This document shows positions 45,001 through 53,377 of a stretch of DNA of 64,000 nucleotides, piece by piece. This stretch comes from Candidatus Proximibacter danicus (GTDB lineage Bacteria; Pseudomonadota; Gammaproteobacteria; Burkholderiales; Rhodocyclaceae). A program made the position numbers and the translations under genes. The stretch is taken from assembly GCA_016710885.1 (NCBI GenBank), contig JADJUC010000007.1, positions 1 to 64,000 of the forward strand, given 5' to 3'. Numbering within the stretch: the first letter of the stretch is position 1; every line of letters begins with the position of its first letter. The notes below the pieces were generated by a model. The model searched no databases, was not told the DNA's origin, and saw nothing but the letters and a program-made list of their open reading frames with translations.

Positions 45001-45127
45001 GAAATTCGATGTAGGGATAGCGGTCCATCCCGATTCGGTCGTAGCTGATGACCCCGAACAGCACCAGCACGAGACTGAGCATCCAGGCCAGCACATGGCG
45101 CTTGATCGATAATTCGGGAAGTGTCAT
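42041..45127 (-). CDS. RND-family efflux pump inner-membrane subunit (AcrB/MdtC-like)
   Basis: 1028 intact residues, the normal RND length. Proton-relay residues are present: the paired Asp in GVVVDDSIVVLENIF (helix 4) and the Lys in GLVAKNSILLVDLTN (helix 10). The start TLPELSIKRHVLAWMLSLVL and the porter-domain STSSPGVSVINITFNLE are typical. It belongs to the drug or organic-solute RND class rather than the metal (CusA) class, as it lacks the Met-rich relay. The stop of the fusion-protein gene overlaps its start. No outer-membrane channel gene is near, so a TolC-type partner would be elsewhere. Confidence 0.95.
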   Translation of the reverse strand: MTLPELSIKRHVLAWMLSLVLVLFGVISYDRIGMDRYPYIEFPVVSVRTALKGANPDIVDASVTNIIESSVNSTPGIEHIQSTSSPGVSVINITFNLEKKIDVAFNEVQAKVNQVLRRLPNDADPPIIAKVETNAQPIMWLALQGDRTQQQLNQYAINILKKRLETIDGIGEVRLGGRRDRTIRVNLLPDRMVAMSVTAQDISEAFAKEHVQLAGGFVVGAATENLVKLDLEFHTLDDLKQMVVAWKDVKGGNAPILLKDVAEVEDGLTDFRQLARFNGEMTVGLGIVKVANTNTVAIVDKIKAKLENELQPQLPPGMKLSVVSNDAVFILDIVNSLKEHLIEGTLLAALVVWVFLRSIRSTLIISLAIPVSLMGAIAVIYFFGYTLNSLTLLALLLLIGVVVDDSIVVLENIFRHREELDADPISAAINGSNEVVFAVFAATLSLVSIFAPVIFISGIIGQFFRSFAVVVTFGVVVSLFVSLTLTPMLCSRFLRVAEKGHEQGPLYQRIEAFFAATEALYRRTLDWALGHRWKVIFLTLITVASSFFFFANIGKAFAPEQDEGRFLVYLRTPLGSSIEYTDTRLRMVEEILRSHKEVFTEFALIGLGSAGQVNQGTVVARMLPREERSITQQELLPVLRKELALVPGARAFAAPYPMVQGQRGEPLQFVLVGETLPEVGRLTRELQAKLAAEPGLGRIDTDLQLDLPQLVFKPDRMRIAASSLSTQDVASAINMLTGGVDIAKFNDEPGDGERYDIRVKAREGEFTQPSDLSKIWLRSKDGKLVRLDSVATFTETLGPAVIGRFDLQYAATFFATPTMPLGEAVDRVKTVAAELLPPGYQIKMIGQAEEFGKTVKYMAFAFSLAMILLYMVLASQFDSFLQPFIVMLAQPLAIVGGVAALWLFGQTLNIYSMIGMVLLIGLVAKNSILLVDLTNQRRSGGMAIDAALRNACPIRMRPVLMTSATVILALFPAALGLGAGSETNQPLAIAVIGGMISSTLLTLVVVPAVYSLVESRLARSAQPADTAH

Positions 45128-46266
45128 TTGGCCGCGCCGGCCGCTACGGCTGGTGTGTCGGCGGCTTTTTCGGGCGGTTTGCCACCGGGGGCGCGGCGTT
45201 CGTGAATGTTGACACTGGCACCGTTGCTGAGAAAGCCGGCGCCATCGAGCGCAACGGTTTCACCTGCGGCGACGCCGTTGAGAATCTCGATCATGCCGTT
45301 TTGCTTGCTGCCGGTTTCAACGACTCTTTGCTGTGCCTTGCCTTCGGCGACGGTGTAGACCACCTTGCCGGCTGGGCGGAGTACGACCGATTGCTCGGGT
45401 ACGAGAATCGCACTGTCTTTTTGTCCGATGACGACGATGGCATCGACCGAGCCGCCGCCCCGCAGGTCGCCATTGCTACTGACGCGCGCGATGACGTCGA
45501 TGCTGCGGCTGGTTTCGGTCAGCGTCGGCCGAATGTCTTCAACTTCGCCTTGGATGATCTGTCCAGGGAGTAGCGGGCTGAGGAGCCGCACTGGCTGGCC
45601 GCGTTTGAAGCGCTGGGCGGCAGATTCGGGGAAGGGCAAGTGGGCGCGCAGGACTGCGTTGGAGACAAGCCTGAACAGCGGGTCACCCAGCTTGATGTAG
45701 TCGCCGGCAGTGGCAATCTGCTCTTCAACGACGCCGTCAAAGGGGGCGAGCACGCGAGTTTTCTTCAGGTTGTTGCCCGAGAGTCCGGCTCGGCCACGTG
45801 CCGCCTCGAGCTGGCCGCGCAGCGCATCGCGCTGTGCCGTGGCATCGTCGAGGGCATTCTTCGACATGAAATTTTTCTGCACCAGCTCGCTTTGCCGTTT
45901 GAGCAGGCGTTCCTGTTGCGTGAGCAAGGCTTCGAGGCGCGAAATTTCGCCCTGGTCGCTGCGGTGTTGCTGCGCGGTATCGTTGGGGTCCATCTCGGCG
46001 AGTATTTGCCCCTTCTTGACCGCCTCACCACCGCGCACCGCGATGCGGGTGATGCGACCGGCCACCTCCGCCGCAATTTTTGGGTCGTTCACGGCTTCGA
46101 GTGTGCCGAGGGTGCGCTCGACAATTTCGAGCGGCATGGCCTTTGCCTGCGTCACGGTGATCTGCGTCGGCGGCGGGCCGGATTTTTTCTCCTCCGTCTT
46201 CTGGCCGCATGCCGCAAGCGTAAGCAGGCCGGCGAGCGCGAGCGCGACGGGGGTTGCCGGCATCAT
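45124..46266 (-). CDS. RND efflux periplasmic adaptor (membrane fusion protein), lipoprotein
   Basis: 380 intact residues. Signal peptide with lipobox ALAGLLTLAACGQ, so the mature Cys would be lipidated. The adaptor order is seen: lipoyl half AAEVAGRITRIAVRGGEAVK, an alpha-hairpin (LLTQQERLLKRQSELVQ), and second lipoyl half RVLAPFDGVVEEQIATAGDY. The C-terminal region has VVLRPAGKVVYTVAEGKAQQ. It overlaps lysA upstream and the RND pump downstream by four bases each. Confidence 0.95.
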   Translation of the reverse strand: MMPATPVALALAGLLTLAACGQKTEEKKSGPPPTQITVTQAKAMPLEIVERTLGTLEAVNDPKIAAEVAGRITRIAVRGGEAVKKGQILAEMDPNDTAQQHRSDQGEISRLEALLTQQERLLKRQSELVQKNFMSKNALDDATAQRDALRGQLEAARGRAGLSGNNLKKTRVLAPFDGVVEEQIATAGDYIKLGDPLFRLVSNAVLRAHLPFPESAAQRFKRGQPVRLLSPLLPGQIIQGEVEDIRPTLTETSRSIDVIARVSSNGDLRGGGSVDAIVVIGQKDSAILVPEQSVVLRPAGKVVYTVAEGKAQQRVVETGSKQNGMIEILNGVAAGETVALDGAGFLSNGASVNIHERRAPGGKPPEKAADTPAVAAGAAK

Positions 46267-47507
46267 GGCAGCAGTGATTCCTGCGCAAGCAGCAGTTCGA
46301 CGGTTTCGCGGCGACGAACAAGATGGATCTGATCGCCATCGACCAGGATTTCGGCGGCGCGTGGGCGCGTGTTGTAGTTGGAACTCATGGCCATGCCGTA
46401 GGCGCCGGCGGACATGATTGCCAGCAGGTCGCCGGGTTGCAGTGCCAGCGCGCGTTCATGGCCGAGGAAGTCGCCGGATTCGCAGACTGGCCCGACGATC
46501 TCCCACGATTTTTCGTTTCCGCTACGGGGGGCGACCGGGACGATGTCATGCCAGGCGTCGTAGAGGGCAGGGCGGGCGAGATCATTCATGGCGGCATCGA
46601 CGATGGCGAAGTTCTTGACCTCACCGGGTTTCAGGTATTCAACCTTGGTCAGCAGCAGGCCGGCGTTGCCGACCAGGCGGCGGCCTGGCTCGAGGACAAT
46701 TTTTAGCTTTCGTCCGGCAAGTTTGGCGAGCAGCGGGCCAAGGTAACTTTTTACCGTCGGGGCGGTTTCGTCTTTGTAACGGATGCCGAGGCCGCCGCCG
46801 ATGTCGATGTGATGCAGGTGGATGCCTTCGGCTTCCAGTTGATCGACAAGCTGCAGCACTTTGTCGAGCGCTTCGGCAAAGGGGGTCGGGTCGAGAAGTT
46901 GCGAGCCGATATGGCAATCGATACCGCTGATGGCGATATTGGGCAGGGCGGCGGCACGGCGATAGAGCGTCAATGCGTCTTCATAGGCAACGCCGAACTT
47001 GTTTTCCTTCAGCCCGGTCGAAATGTACGGGTGGGTCTTGGCGTCGACGTTGGGGTTCACGCGCAGGCTGATCGGCGCCTTCCTGCCGGCCGTGCCTGCG
47101 ACCTCGTTGAGGCGTTCCAGTTCTGGTGCTGATTCAACATTGAAGCAGAGAACGCCCGCATCGAGCGCCTGGCGCATTTCGGCCGCAGTCTTGCCGACGC
47201 CGGAGAATACGATTTTTTTCGGATCGGCGCCGGCCGCCAGGGCGCGTTGCAGTTCGCCCCCGGAGACAATGTCAAAGCCGGCACCACGGCGGGCAAAGAC
47301 GTCGAGGATGCCAAGGTTGGAGTTGGCTTTGACGGCGTAGCAGACCAGCGCATCGACGCCTTTGAGCTCTTCGGTGAACTCGTCCAGCGCTGCTTCCAGC
47401 GCGGCTCGGGAGTAGATGTAGCAAGGGGTGCCGAATTGTTCGGCGATACTGGCAAGTGGCACGTTTTCGGCGTGCAGCAAGCCGTTTTTCAAACTGAAGG
47501 CGTTCAT
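46263..47507 (-). CDS. lysA: Diaminopimelate decarboxylase
   Basis: Last step of lysine synthesis, meso-diaminopimelate to lysine, PLP-dependent. 414 intact residues. The PLP lysine is in ALVCYAVKANSNLGIL, the glycine-rich phosphate site in HHIDIGGGLGIRYKDE, and the interface Cys in VGPVCESGDFLGHER. SAGAYGMAMSSNYNTRPRAA ends the domain. It overlaps lptM upstream, as in many proteobacteria, and the RND adaptor downstream, which is unusual. Confidence 0.97.
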   Translation of the reverse strand: MNAFSLKNGLLHAENVPLASIAEQFGTPCYIYSRAALEAALDEFTEELKGVDALVCYAVKANSNLGILDVFARRGAGFDIVSGGELQRALAAGADPKKIVFSGVGKTAAEMRQALDAGVLCFNVESAPELERLNEVAGTAGRKAPISLRVNPNVDAKTHPYISTGLKENKFGVAYEDALTLYRRAAALPNIAISGIDCHIGSQLLDPTPFAEALDKVLQLVDQLEAEGIHLHHIDIGGGLGIRYKDETAPTVKSYLGPLLAKLAGRKLKIVLEPGRRLVGNAGLLLTKVEYLKPGEVKNFAIVDAAMNDLARPALYDAWHDIVPVAPRSGNEKSWEIVGPVCESGDFLGHERALALQPGDLLAIMSAGAYGMAMSSNYNTRPRAAEILVDGDQIHLVRRRETVELLLAQESLLP

Positions 47508-47716
47508 TTTTGGGCTTCCGTGGCCGTGTTAAGATCGGCGGCGCCTGTCGTTGCGGCCTCTGGCGTGTCAGTTTTTGGCGCCGGCTTGGCGGGCGCAGGA
47601 TTCCCGAAAACAGGAGCAGGAGGCGGTCCCGGTGGAAGGCTAAGACCACCGCGAGTGCCGCAGGCGCTCAGTGCGAATGGCACGAGCAAGGCAGCCAGAG
47701 AAATAAAATGGCGCAT
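47504..47716 (-). CDS. lptM: LptM (YifL)-type LPS translocon lipoprotein
   Basis: 70 residues. The signal peptide MRHFISLAALLVPFALSACG ends in a lipobox, and the mature protein begins CGTRGGLSLPPGPPPAP, the conserved LptM start, followed by a Pro/Ala-rich tail. In E. coli LptM helps LptD mature. It precedes lysA and diverges from cyaY across 34 bases, a widely conserved order. Start ATG 47716. Confidence 0.85.
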   Translation of the reverse strand: MRHFISLAALLVPFALSACGTRGGLSLPPGPPPAPVFGNPAPAKPAPKTDTPEAATTGAADLNTATEAQK

Positions 47717-47750
47717 GGGTTGGTAACGCGAAAAATTGGATGTTAGCACA

Positions 47751-48067
47751 ATGACTGAGACCGAATTTGCCACGCTGTCAGGCGCGGCGTTGGAAAAATC
47801 GAGCACGGGCTGGAGGCCAGCGGGGCCGATCTGGATTTTGAACTGGCCGCCGGAGGCGTCCTCGAAATCGAGTTTGTCGATGGCAGCAAGATCATTGTGA
47901 ATCGCCATGCCGTCGCCCAGGAAATCTGGGTGGCAGCAAAGTCGGGCGGGTTCCACTTTCGCTACGACGGTGCCAGGTGGTGCGATTCTCGCGACGGCGA
48001 AGAACTGCTGGAAAAGCTTTCCCGCCTTGCCAGTGCCCAGGCCGCTACGCCTGTTGTGCTCAGCTAG
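47751..48067 (+). CDS. cyaY: Iron-sulfur assembly protein CyaY (frataxin), one frameshift
   Basis: About 105 residues once one missing A is restored in the A run near 47796. ATG 47751 gives MTETEFATLSGAALEK; after the shift the frame continues IEHGLEASGADLDFELAAGG, VLEIEFVDGSKIIVNRHAV and QEIWVAAKSGGFHFRYDG. The acidic first helix and the QEIWVAAKSGGFHF strand are diagnostic of CyaY, which binds iron and regulates Fe-S cluster assembly. The TAG stop (48065-48067) overlaps the convergent mrcA stop in a shared CTAG. The cyaY/lptM-lysA divergence supports the call. Confidence 0.9.
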
Positions 48068-50356
48068 TCGACGGCCTTGGTCTCGACATCCCCCGGCTGT
48101 TCTTCCGGCACCTCCGCAGGTACGTTTTCCTTGTAGAAATATTCTTTGACCGGCCCCTTGCCCGTGGAGAACCCTTCCTTGGCGACCAGGCCCTCCGGGA
48201 CTGGCGGGAAGGATTCTGGAACGTCCTTGAGCGCTTTTTGCATGTAGCCAATCCAGATTGGGAGTGCCGAGGCGCCGCCGGTCTCTCCGTTGCCGAGGTT
48301 CTTCGGTTGGTCAAATCCGATCCAGGCGCACCCCGCCAGCGTGTGCTGGTAACCACAGAACCATGCATCGACGTGTTCATTGGTGGTCCCTGTCTTGCCT
48401 GCCAGATCCTTCCGTTTGAGAATGTTGGAGGCGCGGGCGGCCGTGCCATACAGCGTAACGTCGCGTAGCAGACTGTCCATCAGGTAGGCGTTGCGCGGAT
48501 CGATGGCGCGCAATTCTTCGTTGCCCGCGGGAGTCGGTTGGGCTTGTGCCAGCACCTGATCTTTTTCGTCACGAATGTCCTGCACGATGTAGGGCTGGAT
48601 GCGATAGCCGCCGTTGGCGAAAATGGCGTAGGCAGAGACCATCTGCCATGGCGTTACTGCGCCTGCGCCGAGGGCCATCGTCAGATAGGCTGGGTGCTTG
48701 TCGGCGTCAAAGCCGAAGCGTGTCGCGTAATCCTGCGCATAGTGAGTGCCAATGGCTTGCAGGATGCGGATCGACACCATGTTCTTGGATTTTGCCAGTG
48801 CCGTACGCAATTTCATCGGGCCTTCATACTTGCCGTCGTAGTTCTTCGGCTCCCAGGCTTGGCTGCCGGTGACTGATGCCGGGAAAGCGATTGGCTCATC
48901 CTGAATCACGGACGTTGGCGTAAACCCTTTTTCAAGCGCGGCGGAGTAGATGAAAGGCTTGAAACTTGAGCCGGGTTGGCGCCAGGCCTGCGATACGTGG
49001 TTGTATTTGTTGCGGTTAAAGTCGAAGCCGCCCACCAATGCGCGGATGCTGCCTGTTTGCGGGTCGACCGATACGAAGGCGGATTCGACCTCAGGCATTT
49101 GCACGATCTGCCAGTTGCCCTTGTCATCTTTCTGCACGCGAATCAAAGCCCCGCGACGGATACGCTTGTTGGGCGGCGCTTTCTCGTCCAGCATGCGTGT
49201 GGCAAATTTGAGGCCGTCGCCGGACAGGGTGATGAGATCGCCGCCTTTGCGGTAAGCCTTGACCTGTTTTGCCTGCGCCTCAAGCACGATGGCAGGCGAA
49301 AGGTCTTCGTTGCCGCTGATGTCGGCAAGCAACTCGTCGAGTGTTTCATCCTGGTCGGACGACACATCTTTCATGTCAACATAGGCTTCGGCGCCTCGAT
49401 AGCCGTGTCGGCGGTCGTAGTCGAAGACGCCACGGCGCAGGCTGGCGTAGGCAGCTTGCTGGTCAGCCTTGGTGATCGTGGTGAAAACGCGCAGACCCCG
49501 GCTATAAACTTCCTCGGGGTAGCGTTCTGCCGCAAGTTGCCGCGCCATTTCTGCAACGTATTCGGCGTGGACGGAGTAATCGTTGGTCTCTCGCTTGACG
49601 ACGAGCGCCTGCTTGACGGCGGCTTCATGCTGTTTGTCGTCAATGGCGCCCATTTCGCGCATTCGGCGCAACACATATTGCTGACGTAGCTTTGCACGCT
49701 TCGGGTTGACCACCGGGTTGAAAGCCGATGGCGCTTTCGGTAGTCCGGCAAGCATGGCAGCTTCGGCGGCGCTCAGGTCTTTAAGCGGTTTGCCGAAATA
49801 GATCTGGGATGCGGCAGAAAATCCATAAGCACGCTGGCCGAGGTAAATCTGGTTGACGTAGAGTTCAAGGATCTGGTCTTTCGTGAGGTTGTGCTCGATT
49901 TTGAAAGACAGCAGCACCTCGTAAAGCTTGCGGGTATAGGTTTTTTCGCTGGACAGGAAGAAATTCCGGGCAACCTGTTGGGTGATGGTGCTGGCGCCCT
50001 GCTTCTTGCCACCTGACGTCAGATTCATCACCGCGGCGCGGATCATGCCCAGGGTGTCTATGCCGCCATGCTGATAGAAGCGCTCGTCTTCGGCCGCTAA
50101 AATGGCGTTTTTCATGACAGGCGGAACATCTTCGATACGAACGATGTTCCGCCTCTCCTCGCCGAACTCGCCGATGAGGTGCCCGTCTGCGGTGAACGCG
50201 CAGCGGGATCTTCGGTCGGTAGTCGGTGAGGACTTCGAGCGAGGGCAAATTGGGGTAAGTCAGGACAAGAACGATGGCGACAACAGCGACACCGATGGCA
50301 ATCAGTCCGGCGATGAGAGTCAGTGGATAGAGTATCCAGCGCAGCAGGGCGGGCAA
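48064..50356 (-). CDS. mrcA: Penicillin-binding protein 1A, bifunctional, one frameshift
   Basis: About 764 residues. The start is TTG 50356 (LPALLRWILYPLTL) with one N-terminal membrane helix. An indel near 50190 shifts the frame within TADGHLIGEFGEERRN. Glycosyltransferase motifs: AEDERFYQHGGID and GASTITQQVARNFFLS. Transpeptidase motifs: SxxK in PGSSFKPFIYSAAL, SxN in AKSKNMVSIRIL and KTG in LAGKTGTTNEHVDAWF. It builds peptidoglycan in the periplasm. It diverges from pilM, a common betaproteobacterial and pseudomonad arrangement. Confidence 0.95.
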
Positions 50357-50387
50357 GTTTGTATTCCAGAATACGAGTGTGGCGCGA

Positions 50388-50416
50388 ATTATACGCGGCG
50401 GGTTTGCGGACAGAAA
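50388..50416 (-). promoter_or_regulatory. Predicted sigma70 promoter of mrcA
   Basis: On the minus strand a perfect -10 box TATAAT (50393-50388) lies 17 bases from TTTCTG (50416-50411), a weak -35. It is 32 bases ahead of the TTG start. A small perfect palindrome gtattc-ca-gaatac (50361-50374) lies in the leader. Confidence 0.55.
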
Positions 50417-50422
50417 AATTGC

Positions 50423-50451
50423 TTTACATGACTAATGCTTGTTGCTAGGAT
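50423..50451 (+). promoter_or_regulatory. Predicted sigma70 promoter of pilMNOPQ
   Basis: TTTACA (50423-50428) and TAGGAT (50446-50451) are separated by 17 bases, about 70 bases ahead of the pilM start codon. It faces away from the mrcA promoter. Confidence 0.5.
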
Positions 50452-50520
50452 CTAACGTAGATTATTGTATAACGACGCTAAGTATTCATTTCAAAACGTT
50501 TTTTTGCCGAGGATAGCGAC

Positions 50521-51600
50521 TTGCAGATTGATCTCTCGATCTTCAATACGAAGGCACGACCATTGATTGGCCTGGACATCAGTTCTTCAGCCGTCAAGAT
50601 GGTTGAGCTGTCGGGTGGCGGCAAGGAGGGGTTTCGCGTCGAGCGGTACACGATCGAAGTCCTGGCCAAGGATGTTGTTGCGGACGGCAATATCGTCAAC
50701 TTGGAAGCCGCAGCTGAGGCTGTAAAAAAAGCCTGGAAGCGCCTATCGACTTCGACACGCAATGTGGCTTTGGCGTTGCCTGCCGCGGCCGTCATTACCA
50801 AGAAAATCATTGTTCCCGCCGGGCAGAGGGATGAAGATCTCGAGGTTCAGGTTGAATCCGAAGCCAATCAGTACATTCCGTTTGCGCTGGAAGAGGTGAA
50901 TCTCGACTTCCAGGTTGTTGGTCCGGCGCCCTCCTCTCCCGATGAGATCGAGGTGTTGATTGCTGCTTCGCGCAAGGAGCGCGTTGAGGACAGGGTGGCT
51001 GTTGCCGAAGCTGCCGGGTTGAAACCGGTCGTCATGGATGTGGAATCCTATGCCGCTTTGTCTGCCTTCGAACTGATTGAAAAACAGTTGCCGGAAGGTG
51101 GGCACAATCAGATCGTCGCGCTGGTGGATGTCGGTGCGAACTCCATGAATCTGACGGTGCTGAAAAATGCGCAGCAGGTTTATACCCGCGAGCAGGCATT
51201 CGGTGGAAATCAACTGACTCAGGATATCGCCCGTCAGTACGGCATGAGTTTTGAAGAGGCGGAGACGGCGAAACGCGCCAATAACCTTCCTGATAGTTAC
51301 GAGTCGGAGCTGTTGCGACCGTTTGTGGAAAACATGGCGCTGGAAGTGTCGCGCGCGCTGCAGTTCTTCTTTACTTCGACACAGTTCAACCAAGTGCACC
51401 ACATGGTTCTGGCAGGCGGTTGTGCGGTCTTGCCTGGTGCCGATGAAGCGGTCGCGTCGCGCACCCAGATCAACACCATCGTTGCCAACCCCTTCGCCGA
51501 CATGATGCTTTCTGATCGCGTCAAGGCCCGCAATCTTCTTGCTGACGCATCGTCGTTACTGGTGTCTTGCGGTTTGGCTATGCGGAGGTTTGACGAATGA
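50521..51600 (+). CDS. pilM: Type IV pilus assembly protein PilM
   Basis: Cytoplasmic actin-like protein of the alignment complex that binds the PilN N-terminus. 359 intact residues. It starts IDLSIFNTKARPLIGLDISS, with the ATP-binding phosphate-1 loop IGLDISSSAVKMVEL and later VALVDVGANSMNLTVLKN, and MVLAGGCAVLPGADEAV as adenosine motif. TTG 50521 is used with GAGGA upstream. Its stop overlaps pilN by four bases. Confidence 0.95.
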   Translation: MQIDLSIFNTKARPLIGLDISSSAVKMVELSGGGKEGFRVERYTIEVLAKDVVADGNIVNLEAAAEAVKKAWKRLSTSTRNVALALPAAAVITKKIIVPAGQRDEDLEVQVESEANQYIPFALEEVNLDFQVVGPAPSSPDEIEVLIAASRKERVEDRVAVAEAAGLKPVVMDVESYAALSAFELIEKQLPEGGHNQIVALVDVGANSMNLTVLKNAQQVYTREQAFGGNQLTQDIARQYGMSFEEAETAKRANNLPDSYESELLRPFVENMALEVSRALQFFFTSTQFNQVHHMVLAGGCAVLPGADEAVASRTQINTIVANPFADMMLSDRVKARNLLADASSLLVSCGLAMRRFDE

Positions 51601-52190
51601 TACGCATCAATCTCCTGCCGCACCGCGAGGAAAAACGAAAGGCGCGAAGGCTGCAGTTCTTCGTGCTGACTGGGCTGGTCGCCGTTTTGGCAGGCCTTAT
51701 CGTTTTCCTCGGTTACAGCATCATCGGGGGGTATATCGCCTCCCAGGATGAGCGGAATGATTTTCTCAAGAAGGAAATAGCGGTCCTCGACAAACAGCTT
51801 GAAGAAATCAAGCGCTTGAAAGAGCAGACGGCAGCTTTGCTTTCACGCAAGCAGATCATCGAATCCCTTCAAGGGGATCGGGCAGAGGCGGTCCATTTGC
51901 TGAATGAAATGGTGAAACAGACCCCTGAGGGTATTTACCTCAAATCGATGAAGCAAGAGGGCCGTAGAATTACACTAAGCGGCTATACGCAGTCGAACGC
52001 GCGCGTCTCTACCTTGATGCGCAATCTCGAGGCCTCGCCTTGGCTGGAAAAACCTATCCTGGCCGAAATCAAGGCAGTGACTCTGGATAAGCGCCGCGCA
52101 AGTGAATTCAGCATGACTGTGACGCTTGTACGCGCCCCTGTAGTTGCAGGCGAGAAGCCTGACGCATCGCTGGGGAAGGATAGGAAATGA
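51597..52190 (+). CDS. pilN: Type IV pilus assembly protein PilN
   Basis: 197 intact residues. The PilM-binding N-terminus MIRINLLPHREEKRKARRL is followed by one membrane helix (VLTGLVAVLAGLIVFLGYSI) and a coiled-coil region (AVLDKQLEEIKRLKEQTAAL). The periplasmic domain has GIYLKSMKQEGRRITLSGYT. It forms the inner-membrane alignment subcomplex with PilO. Overlaps both neighbours by four bases. Confidence 0.95.
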   Translation: MIRINLLPHREEKRKARRLQFFVLTGLVAVLAGLIVFLGYSIIGGYIASQDERNDFLKKEIAVLDKQLEEIKRLKEQTAALLSRKQIIESLQGDRAEAVHLLNEMVKQTPEGIYLKSMKQEGRRITLSGYTQSNARVSTLMRNLEASPWLEKPILAEIKAVTLDKRRASEFSMTVTLVRAPVVAGEKPDASLGKDRK

Positions 52191-52858
52191 AAAAGCCTGC
52201 TCTACCCAATATCGATTTCCAATCGATTATCGAAGATTTCCGCCGACTGAACCCGAACGATGTCGGCACTTGGCCTGTCATCCCTCGCGTGGCGGTGCTC
52301 GTTGCGCTGTTCGTAGCGCTGATTGCAGCCGGTTGGTGGTTCATTTGGCAGGATCAGCTTGACGCTCTTGAGTCCAAGAGAAACGATGAAGTGAAGTTCA
52401 AGGAAGAATTCCTCAGCAAAAAGCGCCAGGCAGTTAACCTTGATCTGCATGTGCAGCAGCTCAATGAAATTGACCGTTCTTTCGGCGCCTTGCTAAAGCA
52501 GTTGCCGAACAAATCAGAGGTCGAGTCGTTGTTGGTTGAAATTAACCAGGCAGGGATGGGGCGTGGTTTGCAGTTTGAATTATTCAAACCGGGGCAAGAA
52601 ATCGTTAAAGATTTCTATGCAGAATTGCCGATTGCCGTCCGCTTGACGGGTAACTACCATGAATTCGGTGCTTTTGCCGGGGATATTGGCCGGTTATCGC
52701 GAATCGTCACCCTTAATAACATCACCATCGTTGCGCAGGCAAAAGGTGGGGCGCTTACGCTGGATGCCGTGACGAAAACTTTCCGCTACCTGGATGAAGA
52801 AGAATTGGCGCAAAAGCGAAAAGCGGCCCAAGACGCCAAGAAGGGTGGGAAGAAATGA
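52187..52858 (+). CDS. pilO: Type IV pilus assembly protein PilO
   Basis: 223 intact residues. One membrane helix (VAVLVALFVALIAAGWWFIW), a coiled coil, and the periplasmic ferredoxin-like domain with LLKQLPNKSEVESLLVEINQ and VRLTGNYHEFGAFAGDIGRL. It pairs with PilN and binds PilP. The lysine-rich tail KKGGKK ends at a stop overlapping the pilP start. Confidence 0.95.
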   Translation: MKKPALPNIDFQSIIEDFRRLNPNDVGTWPVIPRVAVLVALFVALIAAGWWFIWQDQLDALESKRNDEVKFKEEFLSKKRQAVNLDLHVQQLNEIDRSFGALLKQLPNKSEVESLLVEINQAGMGRGLQFELFKPGQEIVKDFYAELPIAVRLTGNYHEFGAFAGDIGRLSRIVTLNNITIVAQAKGGALTLDAVTKTFRYLDEEELAQKRKAAQDAKKGGKK

Positions 52859-53377
52859 TTCAAGGCGGTAGGTGCTCTGGTCGTGATGGGTCTTGTCGCA
52901 GGTTGTTCTGGCGGAGAGCAGGACGAACTTCGTCAGTGGATGAAGGATGAGACCCGAGATTTTCGCGGAAAAATCGCCCCCTTGCCCCAAGTCAGGTCCT
53001 ATGAGCCAGTGCCTTATGACGCTGCCGGGCTCGTCGACCCCTTCCGGCCAGCCAAGATGCTGGCGGAGCAAAAACAGGGCGGCGGGGGTGGCGTGCAGCC
53101 AGACTTGAATCGTCCCAAAGAACCATTGGAGTCCTATCCGCTGGAGTCGATCAAATACGTGGGCTCGCTGACGAAAAATCGTCAGACGCACGGTATCGTA
53201 ATGGTGGATAGCGCCTTGCACCAAGTGCGTGCAGGCAGCTACATGGGACAGAATTTCGGAATCATCACCAAAATTTCAGAAACAGAAATGAGTTTGCGCG
53301 AGCTAGTACAGGACCCGGCCGGGGACTGGGTTGAGCGAACCAGTACGCTGCTCTTGCAGGCCAAGGAGGGGAAATGA
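52855..53377 (+). CDS. pilP: Type IV pilus lipoprotein PilP, frameshifted near its start
   Basis: About 174 residues. ATG 52855 overlaps the pilO stop; an indel within the first five codons shifts the frame, after which AVGALVVMGLVAGCSGGEQD gives a clear lipobox (VAGC). The mature part has YDAAGLVDPFRPAKMLAEQK and the C-terminal HR-type domain YPLESIKYVGSLTKNRQTHG, which docks onto PilQ. It links the inner-membrane complex to the secretin. Confidence 0.92.

Noticed and set aside
50361..50374. Palindrome gtattc-ca-gaatac near the mrcA start as a LexA or other operator
   Set aside because: It does not match the LexA pattern CTG-N10-CAG and is short enough to occur by chance.
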